A stretch of DNA of 64,000 nucleotides from contig CM059584.1 of assembly GCA_030407085.1 (NCBI GenBank), positions 7,254,001 to 7,318,000 of the forward strand, given 5' to 3'. The stretch is from Trichopria drosophilae. Its lineage: Eukaryota; Arthropoda; Insecta; Hymenoptera; Diapriidae. The position numbers and the translations under genes were made by a program. The notes under the pieces were generated by a model, which did no database searches, was not told the DNA's origin, and saw nothing but the letters and a program-made list of their open reading frames with translations. Shown here in pieces: positions 1 through 10,564 of this stretch. Numbering within the stretch: the first letter of the stretch is position 1; every line of letters begins with the position of its first letter.

Positions 1-583
1 TGAAGGACGATTTATATGATATTGTATGGTTTTGGTAATTTATATTTTTCAAATCTAATATCGATACTATTGTTTTCTTTTTTAACAAAATAATTTTCGA
101 AATGTCATCTTTTTTGCAGTTAGTTTATTTGCGAGAATCTTAGTATCTTTTAGTCAAAATTATTACCTGTTTCTATTCTATATTGTGTTAGTCCACTAAA
201 CTGTCGGGAATTTTTGCAAAAATATTTCTTTCTTTTATTTAATCTAATTTGACGGGGTCTGTGTGTTTATCCAATGTAGGATCTATTAGATTGTAAATTT
301 ATATACATGGGTATAATTTGTCTTTACCAGGTTTTATATTTGCAACATTTGTTTTAACTGGTTTGGAAACAATTCTAATTTTTGTTTTTGAACAATTACC
401 TATTAGCACTTTAAAGTACGGAAAAACACTGTTTTAACTTGTTCGTTACTATTATTTCGTTTGATAATGTTTTGGGGAATATTCTTTTAGAAAACTTAAT
501 TAGGATGTTTTAAAAAAATAGTCAACTTTGTAAAATTTTTAATATTTGAGAGAAATATTTATTTTCATGCAAATAATTTTAAT
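1..583. other. AT-rich DNA, nothing recognised
   Basis: No open frame, inverted repeat or family motif is visible. It may hold the eroded 5' part of the retrotransposon that becomes readable from about 584. Confidence 0.5.
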
Positions 584-1150
584 GCTTTTAACCGTAAATC
601 TTTCAAGGGACTTCCTCAAGGTGGCGTTCATATCCCTTTACTGTATACAATTTATGTTCATGACATCGTAAAAAATCTTCGGAACAGTATCTTTTATTCC
701 CAATTCGCTGACGTTGTTACTTTATTTACCTCTGTTTCTGGTCCCAAAATAAGTACAAATTCAATGGAGTATGCCATAGAATCCATAAATGTAATTTTGA
801 AAAATATTGGTTCAGTTTTAGCTTCTGTAAAAAACTCATCTCATTCGCATTTTAATAAAAAACGAATTCCTCCAGGAACAGTCCAAGTAAAATTGAACTC
901 CCATAGTATTAATAGAATTTTTGTATTTTTTCTCCAAAGTTTGTTCCCCTGAAGTCTCAGTCTCATTAACAATTCAAAGTTTAATTCAAATTTTTGTTAA
1001 CGATGGAAAATAATATTACTAATTTAAAAAATTTCAAATCATTTCTGATTTGGATAAAAAACTTTATAGAGATTTCATGCTCCAGGACGATTACTCTATC
1101 AACTCATTAAAAACACAATTTTTAAAAAATTTCTGTTTTCATCTTTAGTT
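584..1150 (+). pseudogene. Decayed non-LTR retrotransposon reverse transcriptase fragment
   Basis: One frame stays open from about 584 to 952. It reads KGLPQGG at 605-625, the RT motif B region (family form GxPQGS), then PLLYTIYVHDI. About 75 bases on comes QFADVV, the position of the catalytic FADD box with the second aspartate lost. Further on are AIESIN, HFNKKRIPPG and QVKLNSHSI, the usual spacing of the RT thumb region in I/Jockey/R1-type LINEs. After the stop at 950-952 similarity fades through frameshifts to about 1150. The 62-codon frame starting at 764 is only the tail of this pseudogene. The start of the element and its endonuclease are missing, and it cannot encode an active enzyme. 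Confidence 0.75.
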
Positions 1151-1734
1151 GAGTATAATTCTATATTATTAATATTTACTAGTAAAGTAACGAAGTCTAA
1201 AAGTTTTAGTAATTTTTTAAATGAAATTGTGCACAAATTAGTATTTGAAGTAATCAAATTTCTATATTTGTCGTCATTTTCCTTGATGTATTAAATAATT
1301 TCGTTCAGTATATACCTATCTAATAATTTAGGAATTATAATACTACAACAATGTTATTTCTGTATTGCCTATGCAGATTGCATGAAAAATTTATAGAATT
1401 TTTTTTAGATTTATGGAGACAATATTTTACCTCCACATTTATGAAAGAAGACAAAAATTAAGTGATACATGTGTGCCTTAATTAACGAATCAAATATAAT
1501 TTGATATATTTAATGTGTTATTTATCTTTTGAAATATATTTATGTATTAATTACTTGCAATTATTCTTAACAGAATATTTTCATTTCTGTTTCAGGTGAG
1601 TTATTATTTGGATTATGGACGTACTTTGCAATAATCGGTCTTTTTATGGCGAGTATTAAATATTTCATCATTCAACTTAAATGTAAGACGACTTTAGTAA
1701 ATACGTAAAAAGAAAATGTTCTTAAAATCAGACT

Positions 1735-2235
1735 CAATTCAACACAATCCGAGATTTATTTAGACAGTTACTTAATCCGGACAAATCCGGGCGATATATA
1801 GATTTAAAAATCATATATAGATTTATATCCGTTGGAATCCGACTTAATCCTACCTATCCAGAAGTTATTCGATGGATTCAAATCCTGCTGAATCCGAATT
1901 AATCCGACCCATTCCGAACTTATTAAAATAGTGTTAATCCTGCTGAATCTGACCTATTCCGAAATCATTCGATTCATTTAAATCCTGCTGAATCCAACTT
2001 AATCCGTCCAATTCGGATTAAAATCGCGGAATGAAACGGATTGACAATATGTGTTGGAATGGCATGGGATTCGGTCGGAAACGATTAATAATACCTATCG
2101 AAATGGGATAGGATTCGTTCGAATTAAAATTGAAGAATGAAACGGATTGAAAAATCGGTTTCGAAATACTTGGAATAGATCGGCGATAAAATCCGGATTA
2201 AATCTCTATCCGATTCTTTTGCCAGGGATAGCCTG
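1735..2235. repeat. Degenerate short-motif repeat (ATCCG / CGGAT rich)
   Basis: The first half repeats a loose 60-70 bp unit built on AATCCTGCTGAATCCG and ATTCCGAA..ATTCGAT (clear copies near 1880, 1936 and 1980). From about 2020 the same words appear as reverse complements (ATGAAACGGATTGA at 2030 and 2137; GGGATAGGATTCG). The block is therefore roughly a degenerate inverted arrangement of one simple repeat. No coding potential is seen. Confidence 0.55.
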
Positions 2236-3544
2236 AAATATCTCAAGATCCTGATGTGATAGGCCGATACAAAATTATTTATAAAATGACCCACAAAATA
2301 AAAAATTTGTTTTTTTGTAGAACTGTGTTATATAATAACTTGTGATCACTCGTATGCTAACAAATTTGTGGTTCTGGAGAAGTGACTGGTATAGTAGGGT
2401 GGCACTTATTTTAGTGATTTTCATAATAGTGTTCCATTTTATGATACTAAAATCACAAAAAATCAGTAATATTATCGGACGAGATCGGAACAGATGCCAT
2501 CCAAGGGTTGAAATTAAACACTGTTTTTAAGTAGGAAAAAAAGCCTTAACATTTCTTTTGTAACTTCAACTAGTGGAGTCTAATGTTTTAAAAATTTACG
2601 GATATTTTTTAATAACGTTCACACATAGCATACAATATGCGAACAATTTTATTATTGTTTTATATCGGTTTTTTATTTGATTTTTTTTACCTTGAAAAGC
2701 AAGAATTATATGCTCCTAATAAATTATATACACATAAATCGCTTAATTACATGCCGAAATAGACGTTTTTTTAAAACACTGAAAAAATCCAGAATGGAAA
2801 TTGCCATGTGCCTTTTTATATAGTTAGTCTTTCTATTCTAGGATGGTCGATCACATGACTTAAAGAAAGCATGTAAATCTCATTACTTTATCACAAAACC
2901 TTTGGATAAAAATATGCGTTGCTTCTATCCCTGGGTTATGTTAAGCGTAACCTGTTTCAAAAAACTTGATTCGAAAATATTAAAAAACTTATAGCATTGC
3001 CAGTGGTAAAATATTTTATCACAAAGAACAGACAGGAGGAATTTGAAGTTCGATTAGCAATGTTGACGACCATAAGGTCTAATTAACTTACTAATAATAG
3101 TAACCAGTTAAATAAAATATTATTTATAATTTTATTAAATATTAATAAAACCAAACCTGTTTTGGCAATGTTAATATTTACTTTATTATATTCTTATCCA
3201 AATTCGAACAGGGAAACCGAACTATTAAGTGAATTAGTGGACTAGAATTCTACTACAATTAGTATTAGTGAGACGAATACGTATTAGTTTTGATAATTCA
3301 AATCGTCATATGTCATAAATTACTAATTCATTAGTCAAATAGCCTCCTAATAATTGAATTAAAGTAAGGCAACAAACACAAACGCAACCATTATATAACA
3401 GCCATATAAGATTTAAGTAACTAAGTGAACATAGACAATTTTTTTTTGGAAATTATCATTTTTACAGTCTGAAGAGCAAATACTCCATGAACATGAAGTC
3501 ATTTTTATCAGAAAGAATGGCAATTTTTCTCAGTCTACAAGTCC
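2236..3544. other. AT-rich DNA without a recognised gene
   Basis: A 62-codon frame at 2342-2530 contains one hydrophobic stretch but has no recognisable family or codon signal. The rest shows only AT-rich text. Nothing else is supported. Confidence 0.5.
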
Positions 3545-4089
3545 ACTACCGTGCAAAAGTCTTTGGACACCAGATTATTTAGGGTTTTCGTCGCCATATT
3601 CTTTTCTGAACGAATGAATATTTCCCAAAAATACAATTTTGAACTTGTTTATTATAGAAGACACACATTCAACACCAATACATAGCAATTACATGGGACA
3701 CGGAGTAAATTACATCAAACTTTCTTTTCATCGAAAAACCCACCTTTCGCTTACCGAAATATGCAGATTTTAGTACATCTGAACCACAGGAACAGCAGAA
3801 ATGTTTCTTGACACATTCACAATAAACAAACGACGATCAAAATTAGCTTTAAGTATATTTTGTATCAATATCGTCATACTCAGTAAACCCAACCTTTGAG
3901 ACATATAAGTCTAAAACGACATTTAACATAGCGCATTGTTACTGCTGAAGTCAAAACATATTCAGATTATTTCAAAAGCTGCTATCACCTACTTCCGTTT
4001 ATATTCAGAGCTTTAAATCAAATATTTCTTACGTTTTTTGCTTATTATATACGAAAAATTAAGTGTCCAAAGACTTTTGCACGGTAGTG
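3545..4089. mobile_element. Tc1/mariner-like MITE
   Basis: The left end CACTACCGTGCAAAAGTCTT and the right end, ending GTGCACGGTAGTG in meaning (GCACGGTAGTG at 4079-4089), form a perfect 27-bp terminal inverted repeat. The 545-bp element is flanked by TA on the right (4090-4091) and TC on the left, fitting TA target-site insertion with one mutation. CACTACCGTGCAAAAGTCTT is a terminus typical of Tc1-like elements. There is no transposase frame, so this is a non-autonomous deletion derivative. Confidence 0.85.
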
Positions 4090-4223
4090 TACATCCCAAA
4101 AATGTCCAATAAAAGTATTCTCCGTGCAACAGATGGTTACTTATATTGTTTGTTGGTCTCTTAACGTATATATGTAGAACAATACGTCCAAAGTAATACC
4201 GAACACTCAGAAGCGACTTATTA

Positions 4224-4540
4224 CAGTAGTCCCCACCCTAAGTTGTCCCATACAAAGTTGCAAGGCTGTCCAAAGTTATGAATTTCTCCCTTCCAAAATT
4301 ATACAAGCCTGTTCCCCTTTCCTCCCTCCATTGGGTTTCTTTTGTGCATCGGGAAGACGCAATCACGACAGTGGCGACACACTGGCAAACCATGAAACAC
4401 TTCGGTTATACACGCACCACACACACTCGCAACGAACATAAACGAAAATGCAGCAGTAGGAGTATGGAGGGGATCTAATTTTGGACACTCAGCCGCCATT
4501 TTGTAAGAACAAGTCGTATAACTTAGGACGGTGATTACTG
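4224..4540. mobile_element. Pogo/Tigger-like MITE (TA-CAGTA ends)
   Basis: The left end CAGTAGTCCCCACCCTAAGT mirrors the right end, whose reverse complement is CAGTAATCACCGTCCTAAGT. TA dinucleotides flank both sides (4222-4223 and 4541-4542). A CAGT terminus plus TA duplication is characteristic of pogo/Tigger elements. The overlapping 66-codon frames on both strands are by-products of its GC-richer interior, not genes. It is 317 bp with no transposase. Confidence 0.75.
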
Positions 4541-4544
4541 TACT

Positions 4545-5330
4545 AGCATTAAACCGATGGGAGTTACCTTATTGCCAAGCTAGGTGGCGCACAGAATCAC
4601 GCGGTCTACCTGTAAGTAATGGAATATTTTCTTTGTAGTTTGTAATCTTGCTGAAGAAAGAATTCAGCACTTACGAAATGGTACGGACAGCAATTTTCAC
4701 AACCAGATTGTCTGATTTACAAATTAAATTCTAGTTATTATTATTTTCAAATCTGTGTGATCAATCAAAGAGCTTTTAGTAAATTTGAAAAATTTAATTG
4801 TAATTGTTAATATATATTTGTCAGGAACACCAGCGACTCCGGCGCGGCGATACGGATGAGAATTGTCGGCTAGTGCTGTTTACGCACTAAATACCTGTAG
4901 AAAAAATAGTAAAGCTTTAAATACCATATTCATTGGTCGAATTACTATACTTGTAGGTCACAGACACCTGCCACAATGAAAATTACCATTTCATATTTCT
5001 TACGGTAACAAAGAGGAATTCTATACTTTTTGTAATTTGTTTGCTAAAATAAAAAATACCATTTAGACAACTAATCAGTTTTTAGAACAATTCTTCACTT
5101 TACCCATCCGTCAGTTTTCTAAATATCACTTTTAAGTCATATGTCATGTCAATTTTAATTATTCAGACTCCATCCAATTTACATCACTTTCTATTTGGCA
5201 TATTCTATTCATGTTTTGAAACTATCCTCGGTAAACTTCCAAGTATAGTTTCGTACCACTATCGGAGAACATAGTTCGTCCACTCCATTCCTAGCTCTTA
5301 ATCGATAGATGAATACGCGTCGTCTACAGG
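4545..5330. other. Intergenic DNA, nothing recognised
   Basis: No repeat boundary or coding frame is visible. A short GC-rich patch at 4828-4880 stands out slightly from the AT-rich surroundings but carries no motif I can name. Confidence 0.45.
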
Positions 5331-5477
5331 AACGTCAACATTGCGAAACTGGCGACCCAGATAAGTTCAATCCACGGATATCAAGTTTGTTGAACAAACC
5401 AATTAGTACCTCGATTATAAACGATCGATAATACACCGTAGATTATTCCGTCCTATACATCCGCGACGGATTACAAG

Positions 5478-5861
5478 ATGGCGTCGAAGCTGGAGGAATG
5501 GCGAAGTTCGAAACTTGAAGTTGAAGAAGGACAAGATCGAGAAAACGAGGAGGACAAAGAGGAAGATGGTAACGATGAAGAGGACGGTGATTCCCATGGA
5601 CAATTTCGCGGGGTATCTGACCCTGAACTTGTGCCTGAAGCTGACGTAACTTTATCGACCGTCTCGATCCCCCGTTTTCACCATCGAGACGACCGGCGGC
5701 GACCCTCCTACGGAATTTTTCTTCGCCTCTTCCATGTGATCCATTCCAAGTTCCCACCCAAGATACCGTTGAGTAACGACATCGGAGCGAGCGCCTCGCA
5801 GGAGGTCCTTTTCTACCATTTTACACCTCGCGAGGCGTTTGGAATTTTTGACCTCTTATGA
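5478..5861 (+). CDS. Hypothetical acidic protein ORF, possible host exon
   Basis: A 127-codon frame begins at an ATG in good context (ACAAGATGGCG) and ends TTATGA. Residues about 10-41 are very acidic (runs such as EENEEDKEED-like Glu/Asp/Lys); the remainder is mixed, with an RRPSYG patch. The surrounding 5330-5870 is near 50% GC, unlike its neighbours, and a 104-codon frame overlaps on the opposite strand. No family is recognised. It could be a first exon, a UTR or a chance frame in a GC island. No splice structure is demonstrated. Confidence 0.25.
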   Translation: MASKLEEWRSSKLEVEEGQDRENEEDKEEDGNDEEDGDSHGQFRGVSDPELVPEADVTLSTVSIPRFHHRDDRRRPSYGIFLRLFHVIHSKFPPKIPLSNDIGASASQEVLFYHFTPREAFGIFDLL

Positions 5862-5869
5862 GGAGAAGA

Positions 5870-6395
5870 ATCTTTCATGGGACTGTGGGTAATAAATTCG
5901 CTAACTCGACTTAATTTGAATAAGGTTCATTATTACGGATGGTTTTGGTAAATTTCTTCGAGACCATTTTTTGAAGACAATTTGAAGTTGATGATAGAAA
6001 TGATGACCTGTTTCACCTAGCAGACTCCAGAAATTAGTCTACCAATGATAAGTTGATAATCATTTCGTAGCACACTAACCTGAGTAGACTAACTGAAAGT
6101 TGTTAACATAGAATCAACTTGATGTGATCATTGTATTTCCAAAACCAGCTCAAGCCATGAACATCTAAAAACACGCTGAAATGCGCAGGATACCTTCACA
6201 TACAACAAACTTTCAAGTATTTGGAACGTGTCATATTCCAACAATCACAATACGTCCAATGGACATCCATATTAGACCCATTGATGGTCCATTAGTCTAG
6301 CAACGTAGAACTGATGTAACCAGACTTCGAATACGTCATATACATCACAGGTCATCATGTAAATATACATACGTCTACAGACGTCCAATATACGC
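5870..6395. other. Intergenic DNA leading into a degenerate repeat
   Basis: No gene is seen. From about 6230 words such as ACGTCCAATGGACATCC begin to appear that recur in the repeat block to the right. Confidence 0.4.
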
Positions 6396-6995
6396 CGATG
6401 TTTCTTCCAAATATAGCTCACGAATTTATGGATGTGTACTTTACGTCTCTAGGGTACACGTAAGTAGATGTCCATTGTACGCTCTTTTACAATGATGTAA
6501 ATAAAACAATACGTGTCAAAAACGAAAGAATCACATGGGTTTACGTACAGAACTTTCATCTAATTTATTTCCACAAATTTATAGACGCATATCGTACGCC
6601 CCAAATGCATAACAATAGATGTCTATTGTTCATATGTACGTGGATGTCTAACGTCCGCACATACACCATAGTGTCTGGTTTTCTCATGTGCTTGTATATT
6701 GGGACGTCCAATGTAAGTGCAAGTTTCATCTAATTAGGTCCACAAATTTATAGACTCATATTGTAAGTCCAAAATGCATATAATAATGGATGTCTAGTGC
6801 ACACATGTATTCATGTGGAGATTCAATGTACGACCTTTTTTGGACATCCTAATATGTACATATTTCTTTCAAATTTAGTTTGCCAAGTAATAGACATATA
6901 TTGTATATAAGACTTACATAAATGACAATCTTTGTACGTATAATGTATATCCGTGTTACTTCCAAATTTGGCCCTACCTAATAAAAATTGTGGTT
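6396..6995. repeat. Degenerate tandem repeat, about 140-170 bp unit
   Basis: Units starting TTTCATCTAAT..CCACAAATTTATAGAC occur at 6554 and 6724 (170 bp apart). More diverged copies start near 6400, 6862 and 6950 (TTCYTCCAAATWTRG). Each continues with an ATATTGTA..CC..AATGCATA core and a GTGGATGTC-like tail. The block immediately precedes the truncated LINE. It looks like an old satellite remnant. Confidence 0.6.
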
Positions 6996-7106
6996 ATTAA
7001 TGCAAACAGGTATCCAGTTAATGCAAACCGTTACTATGAAATTCATTTCAATGTACGACTTCATAAGGTAGTGTATTTTATTGCAGGTACCTAGATATTA
7101 TTTACA

Positions 7107-8315
7107 TAACCAAAGCATGGCTTTGTTCGCGGGCGCTCAACGGTCACAAACCTTTTGCTATATAGCGACTATATAATTTCATCGTTTAAGCAGCAGTATC
7201 AAGTTGATTCGGTTTATTTCGATTTTTCAAAAGCCTTCGATTCTGTTAATCATGGTCTATTACTGCAAAAGGTTTGGAACTCTGGGATACGAGGTATGCT
7301 CTTTTCTTGGCTTAGGTCATATTTGGTTGATCGAACTCAGTCAGTGAGGATCGCTGGCGCTGTTTCTGGACCTGTTACAATTACATCTGGGGTCCCTCAC
7401 GGCTCCCATCTTGGTCCTCTATTGTTTATTCTTTTCATTAATGATCTACCTGACTGTTTCAGATCAGCCAAATATCTCATGTATGCGGATGACATTAAAC
7501 TCTTTTACATTATTAAAAGTCCAATGGACGCGTCGAAATTGCAAATGGACATTAATAATTTGTTTGCGTGGTCTCAAGAAAATGATCTACCCCTCAACTT
7601 AAAAAAATGTCATGTAATTACCTTTTATAGGGGTAGATCTCATTTTATATCTGATTATTCTCTAAATGATACTGCATTGACTTTAGCTGAATCCACGTTG
7701 GATCTAGGTGTCCTCTTTGACAAAACACTGTCTTTTTCTGGACACATTAATTCAATTATTGTGCGAGCCCTACGCGTGTCTGGCTTTATAAAAAGGGTTA
7801 CGATAGATTTTCATAAGCCTGAAACAATTGTATACTTGTATAAAACGCTTGTTGTACCCATCCTAACATATGCGTCTGTTATCTGGTCGCCATTTACGCG
7901 AGCTATGTTTGCCCAGCTTGAGGTCGTACAGCATAAAATATTAAGATATATTTCATATAAAACGAAAAATCCAATGCGTTTTGTTGATCATAATTATGAA
8001 CCAATTATGACCGATTTAAATTTGATGTCTTTGCGGCAACTTCATTCATTCTATGATTATATATTTGCATTTAAAATCGCTCGTAATTGGTTTAACTGTA
8101 CTAGTGTATTTGCATTATTTTCTCATCGCGAGATACTGTATAACCTCCGAACTCCGCGTATTCTTTACGAATTACATAATTCTGCGAATTATGAATTTGA
8201 TTCATCTGTCCATCGATTGCGACGCCTGTGGAATATTGTTCCACCGCATCTAAGGGAGTGTGAGTCTGTTAGTGCCTTTAAAGCACAAATTCCTGCCTTT
8301 GTTATGTGTACGTGA
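7107..8315 (+). CDS. Reverse transcriptase, partial (open frame in truncated LINE)
   Basis: The frame opens after a TAA just before 7107 and runs to TGA at 8313-8315, about 400 codons without a stop. In order: HGFVRGRSTVTNLL (RT motif 1-2 region), DFSKAFDSVNH (motif A with its catalytic Asp), SGVPHGSHLGPLLF (motif B; the usual Gln is His), MYADDIKLF (motif C with both Asp), then DLGVLFDKTL and a thumb region including ILTYASVIWSP, ending LRRLWNIVPPHLRECES, the usual C-terminal tail of these elements. The true protein start lies upstream and is lost; no ATG at the 5' end is a real start. Family known, function lost through truncation. Confidence 0.85.
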
Positions 8316-8480
8316 TGGTAATTTAAGACTTTGATTATATTTTGTTTTTTTGTTTATGCGTTTTGTATAGTGTGCCGATGTTTTACTTTATATGTTTTTC
8401 GTTTTCTTTACCGGCGATCGATTATTGTATTTTGTTGTGTAAAAAGGGCCTTTAGCCCGTTTAATTAAATAAATAACCCA
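7107..8480 (+). mobile_element. 5'-truncated non-LTR retrotransposon (Jockey/CR1 group)
   Basis: Homology starts abruptly near 7107, inside the RT domain, as expected from incomplete target-primed reverse transcription. It ends in a LINE-style tail: the hairpin GGGCCTTTAGCCC at 8447-8459, then TTTAATTAAATAAATAA. ORF1 and the apurinic endonuclease are absent, so the copy was dead on arrival despite its open RT frame. No target duplication was identified. Confidence 0.85.
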
Positions 8481-9284
8481 AATACTGTACAAGACAAATA
8501 ATGGATTTAAAGAACATACTAAGAATGTTCACTAGTATGAGGTTCTGCTGAAAAATCCTGTATATTATTTACTTTGGAGAACACGCATATATGTGGAAAT
8601 TTTTAATATTCATCCACGAATTTTTGTGGAAATTGAATTTTCTTGAACATCGTTACAAAGGCGTTTTCAGGAGCGCAAATTACGAATCTGTTATCGGTTT
8701 TGAAAATGTCAGAATAAAAAAATAAAATAAGGTTCAATAAAAATGTACAAAACTCAGAATTTTCGGATTGTCGATTCCAATATGGCGAATAACATAAAAA
8801 ATGTGATAAAAATAACGAAACCTAGTGTTTAGGCATTTCGGAAACGATTTTGTTAGTCATATTTGACATGACATTTTGAATTTTTATAAATTCACTGCGA
8901 GTTCGTTATAAGGACCTCGTGCTCTACATGCTCATTTTCAAATTCACATTACCTAACAATTAACGATAGATTAATTTTCATGAAAATAATTCCATATTCT
9001 AATATAGTTATTTGTTGTTAACAACAAATTTTTAATTAGAATAGTTCCACCGTCAACACAGGTGTACATGGTTTTTTTTTTAAGATATCGGGTGGTTTCC
9101 GATGTAATTTTGTGCGCAGAACACGATTCTGAGTTCCAAAATAGCGTATCACGTCAGGATTTGGTGAAAAGTGGGGGTAAAAACTAAAAAAAAACGTAAA
9201 TATAATTCAAGGAATTTAACACTCGGTAAAACTTCAAATTACGAAGAAGTGGCTAAATCGATTATCCGAGTCAGTAAAGTGTAA
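8481..9284. other. AT-rich DNA, nothing firm
   Basis: Short phrases resembling the dispersed 'CCAATATGGCGAA' family seen elsewhere occur near 8777 and 9135, but no full repeat unit or gene can be drawn. Confidence 0.4.
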
Positions 9285-10561
9285 TGAAGAACAGCAGATT
9301 TTGGTCCGTTCATATAGTCGACGTTTCGACAGCGTCGCTGTCATTATCAAGACTAAAAAAATGTTGTTTTATTACATTTTAGAGATTACAATAAATTATA
9401 AAATAAAAAATAAATAAAAAATATACAGCATGTACAAAACACAGTACACAAATTTCGTAAAAAAAAAATATAAAAACATAAGACACACTACCTATTTTTG
9501 CAGAATTGAAATAAGTTGAAAATTAGTGCACATGAGAAAATATTACTTATTGGCATGATGTATAATGCCAAACTAACAACACTCAGTTCTATATTTATTC
9601 GTAGTTTGAATGTTACCATACGAAACTTTCATTGAAATTGTATGTTGTCGATGTCAATAACAACATATATCTAAGAAATATTCAAGAACACGAAAAAAAT
9701 GATGATGAAGTAACAAATACTCAAAAAGTGTTAGGCACAATAAAATTGCCATACATAAGAGGTTTTTACGAAAGAGTAACATCGTCTGTAAAACGTTACA
9801 ATCTACGTGTAGTACCACAGCTCAACAACAAACTTGAAAATCTCATAAAACGTGGTAAAGACGTTACCCCTTTGATGGAACAAAATAACGTAGTGTATAA
9901 AATACAATGTAAAAATTGTACAGCTTCGTATGTAGGTGAAACGAAGAGGATGTTAAAAACAAGGATTGCCGAACATAAAAACAATATTAACCAAACATCA
10001 AGAACAAAAAGTGTAATTTCAGAACATCGACTACAACTTTTTCATGATTTTGGTTGGAAACATGTGAAAATCTTAGATAAAGAGATTTTTTTGTCCAAGA
10101 GATTAATATCTGAGATGATTCACATAAAATTACAACCATATTCCATCAATGTAAAAGAAGACCCTTTAAAATTAAATAATTCCTATGATGTACTACTTTC
10201 ACATTTAAAAGCGAGCGTTTCTTAGATATATGTTGTTATTGACATCGACAACATACAATTTCAATGAAAGTTTCGTATGGTAACATTCAAACTACGAATA
10301 AATATAGAACTGAGTGTTGTTAGTTTGGCATTATACATCATGCCAATAAGTAATATTTTTTCATGTGCACTAATTTTCAACTTATTTCAATTATGCAAAA
10401 TTTGTGTACTGTGTTTTGTACATGCTGTATATTTTTTATTTATTTTATAATTTATTGTAATCTCTAAAATGTAATAAAACAACATTTTTTTAGTCTTGAT
10501 AATGACAGCGACGCTGTCGAAACGTCGACTATATGAACGGACCAAAATCTGCTGTTCTTCA
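9285..10561. mobile_element. Penelope-like retroelement with inverted terminal repeats
   Basis: A GIY-YIG endonuclease frame lies between two long inverted repeats: left arm 9285-9678, right arm 10218-10561. The arms match almost base for base except for about 45 extra bases in the left arm (near 9450-9495). Penelope-like elements commonly carry such 'pseudo-LTRs', in direct or inverted orientation, after template switching. The reverse transcriptase is missing, so this is a 5'-truncated copy. Each arm holds a hairpin GACAGC-GAC-GCTGTC followed by GAAAC (10504-10523 and its mirror near 9323-9345), recalling the hammerhead motifs known in this class, but with a degraded core. Confidence 0.8.
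9632..10225 (+). CDS. GIY-YIG endonuclease domain of a Penelope-like element, truncated
   Basis: The 197-codon frame contains NVVYKIQCKNCTASYVGETK (residues about 86-105), then RMLKTRIAEHK. This is the GIY-YIG core of Penelope endonucleases with the paired cysteines typical of the group, followed by SVISEHRL and ILDKEIFLSKRLISEMIHI, the conserved C-terminal helices. Upstream is TIKLPYIRGFYERV, the normal linker between RT and endonuclease. The first 15-16 residues are translated from the inverted terminal repeat and are not genuine protein; family sequence starts near 9680. The stop TAG at 10223-10225 lies at the start of the right repeat arm. The RT that normally precedes it is absent. Confidence 0.85.
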   Translation: MKLYVVDVNNNIYLRNIQEHEKNDDEVTNTQKVLGTIKLPYIRGFYERVTSSVKRYNLRVVPQLNNKLENLIKRGKDVTPLMEQNNVVYKIQCKNCTASYVGETKRMLKTRIAEHKNNINQTSRTKSVISEHRLQLFHDFGWKHVKILDKEIFLSKRLISEMIHIKLQPYSINVKEDPLKLNNSYDVLLSHLKASVS

Positions 10562-10564
10562 GGT

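Noticed and set aside
2342..2530. 62-codon ORF with a hydrophobic stretch
   Set aside because: Length and composition are expected by chance; no motif, no start context and no neighbours supporting a gene.
4278..4499. Overlapping 66-codon ORFs on both strands
   Set aside because: Both lie wholly inside the pogo-like MITE and reflect its GC-richer interior.
9323..10523. Functional hammerhead ribozymes in the Penelope repeat arms
   Set aside because: The core reads CTTGATAAT instead of CTGANGA, with extra bases before stem II, so activity is not expected; kept only as a degenerate signature.
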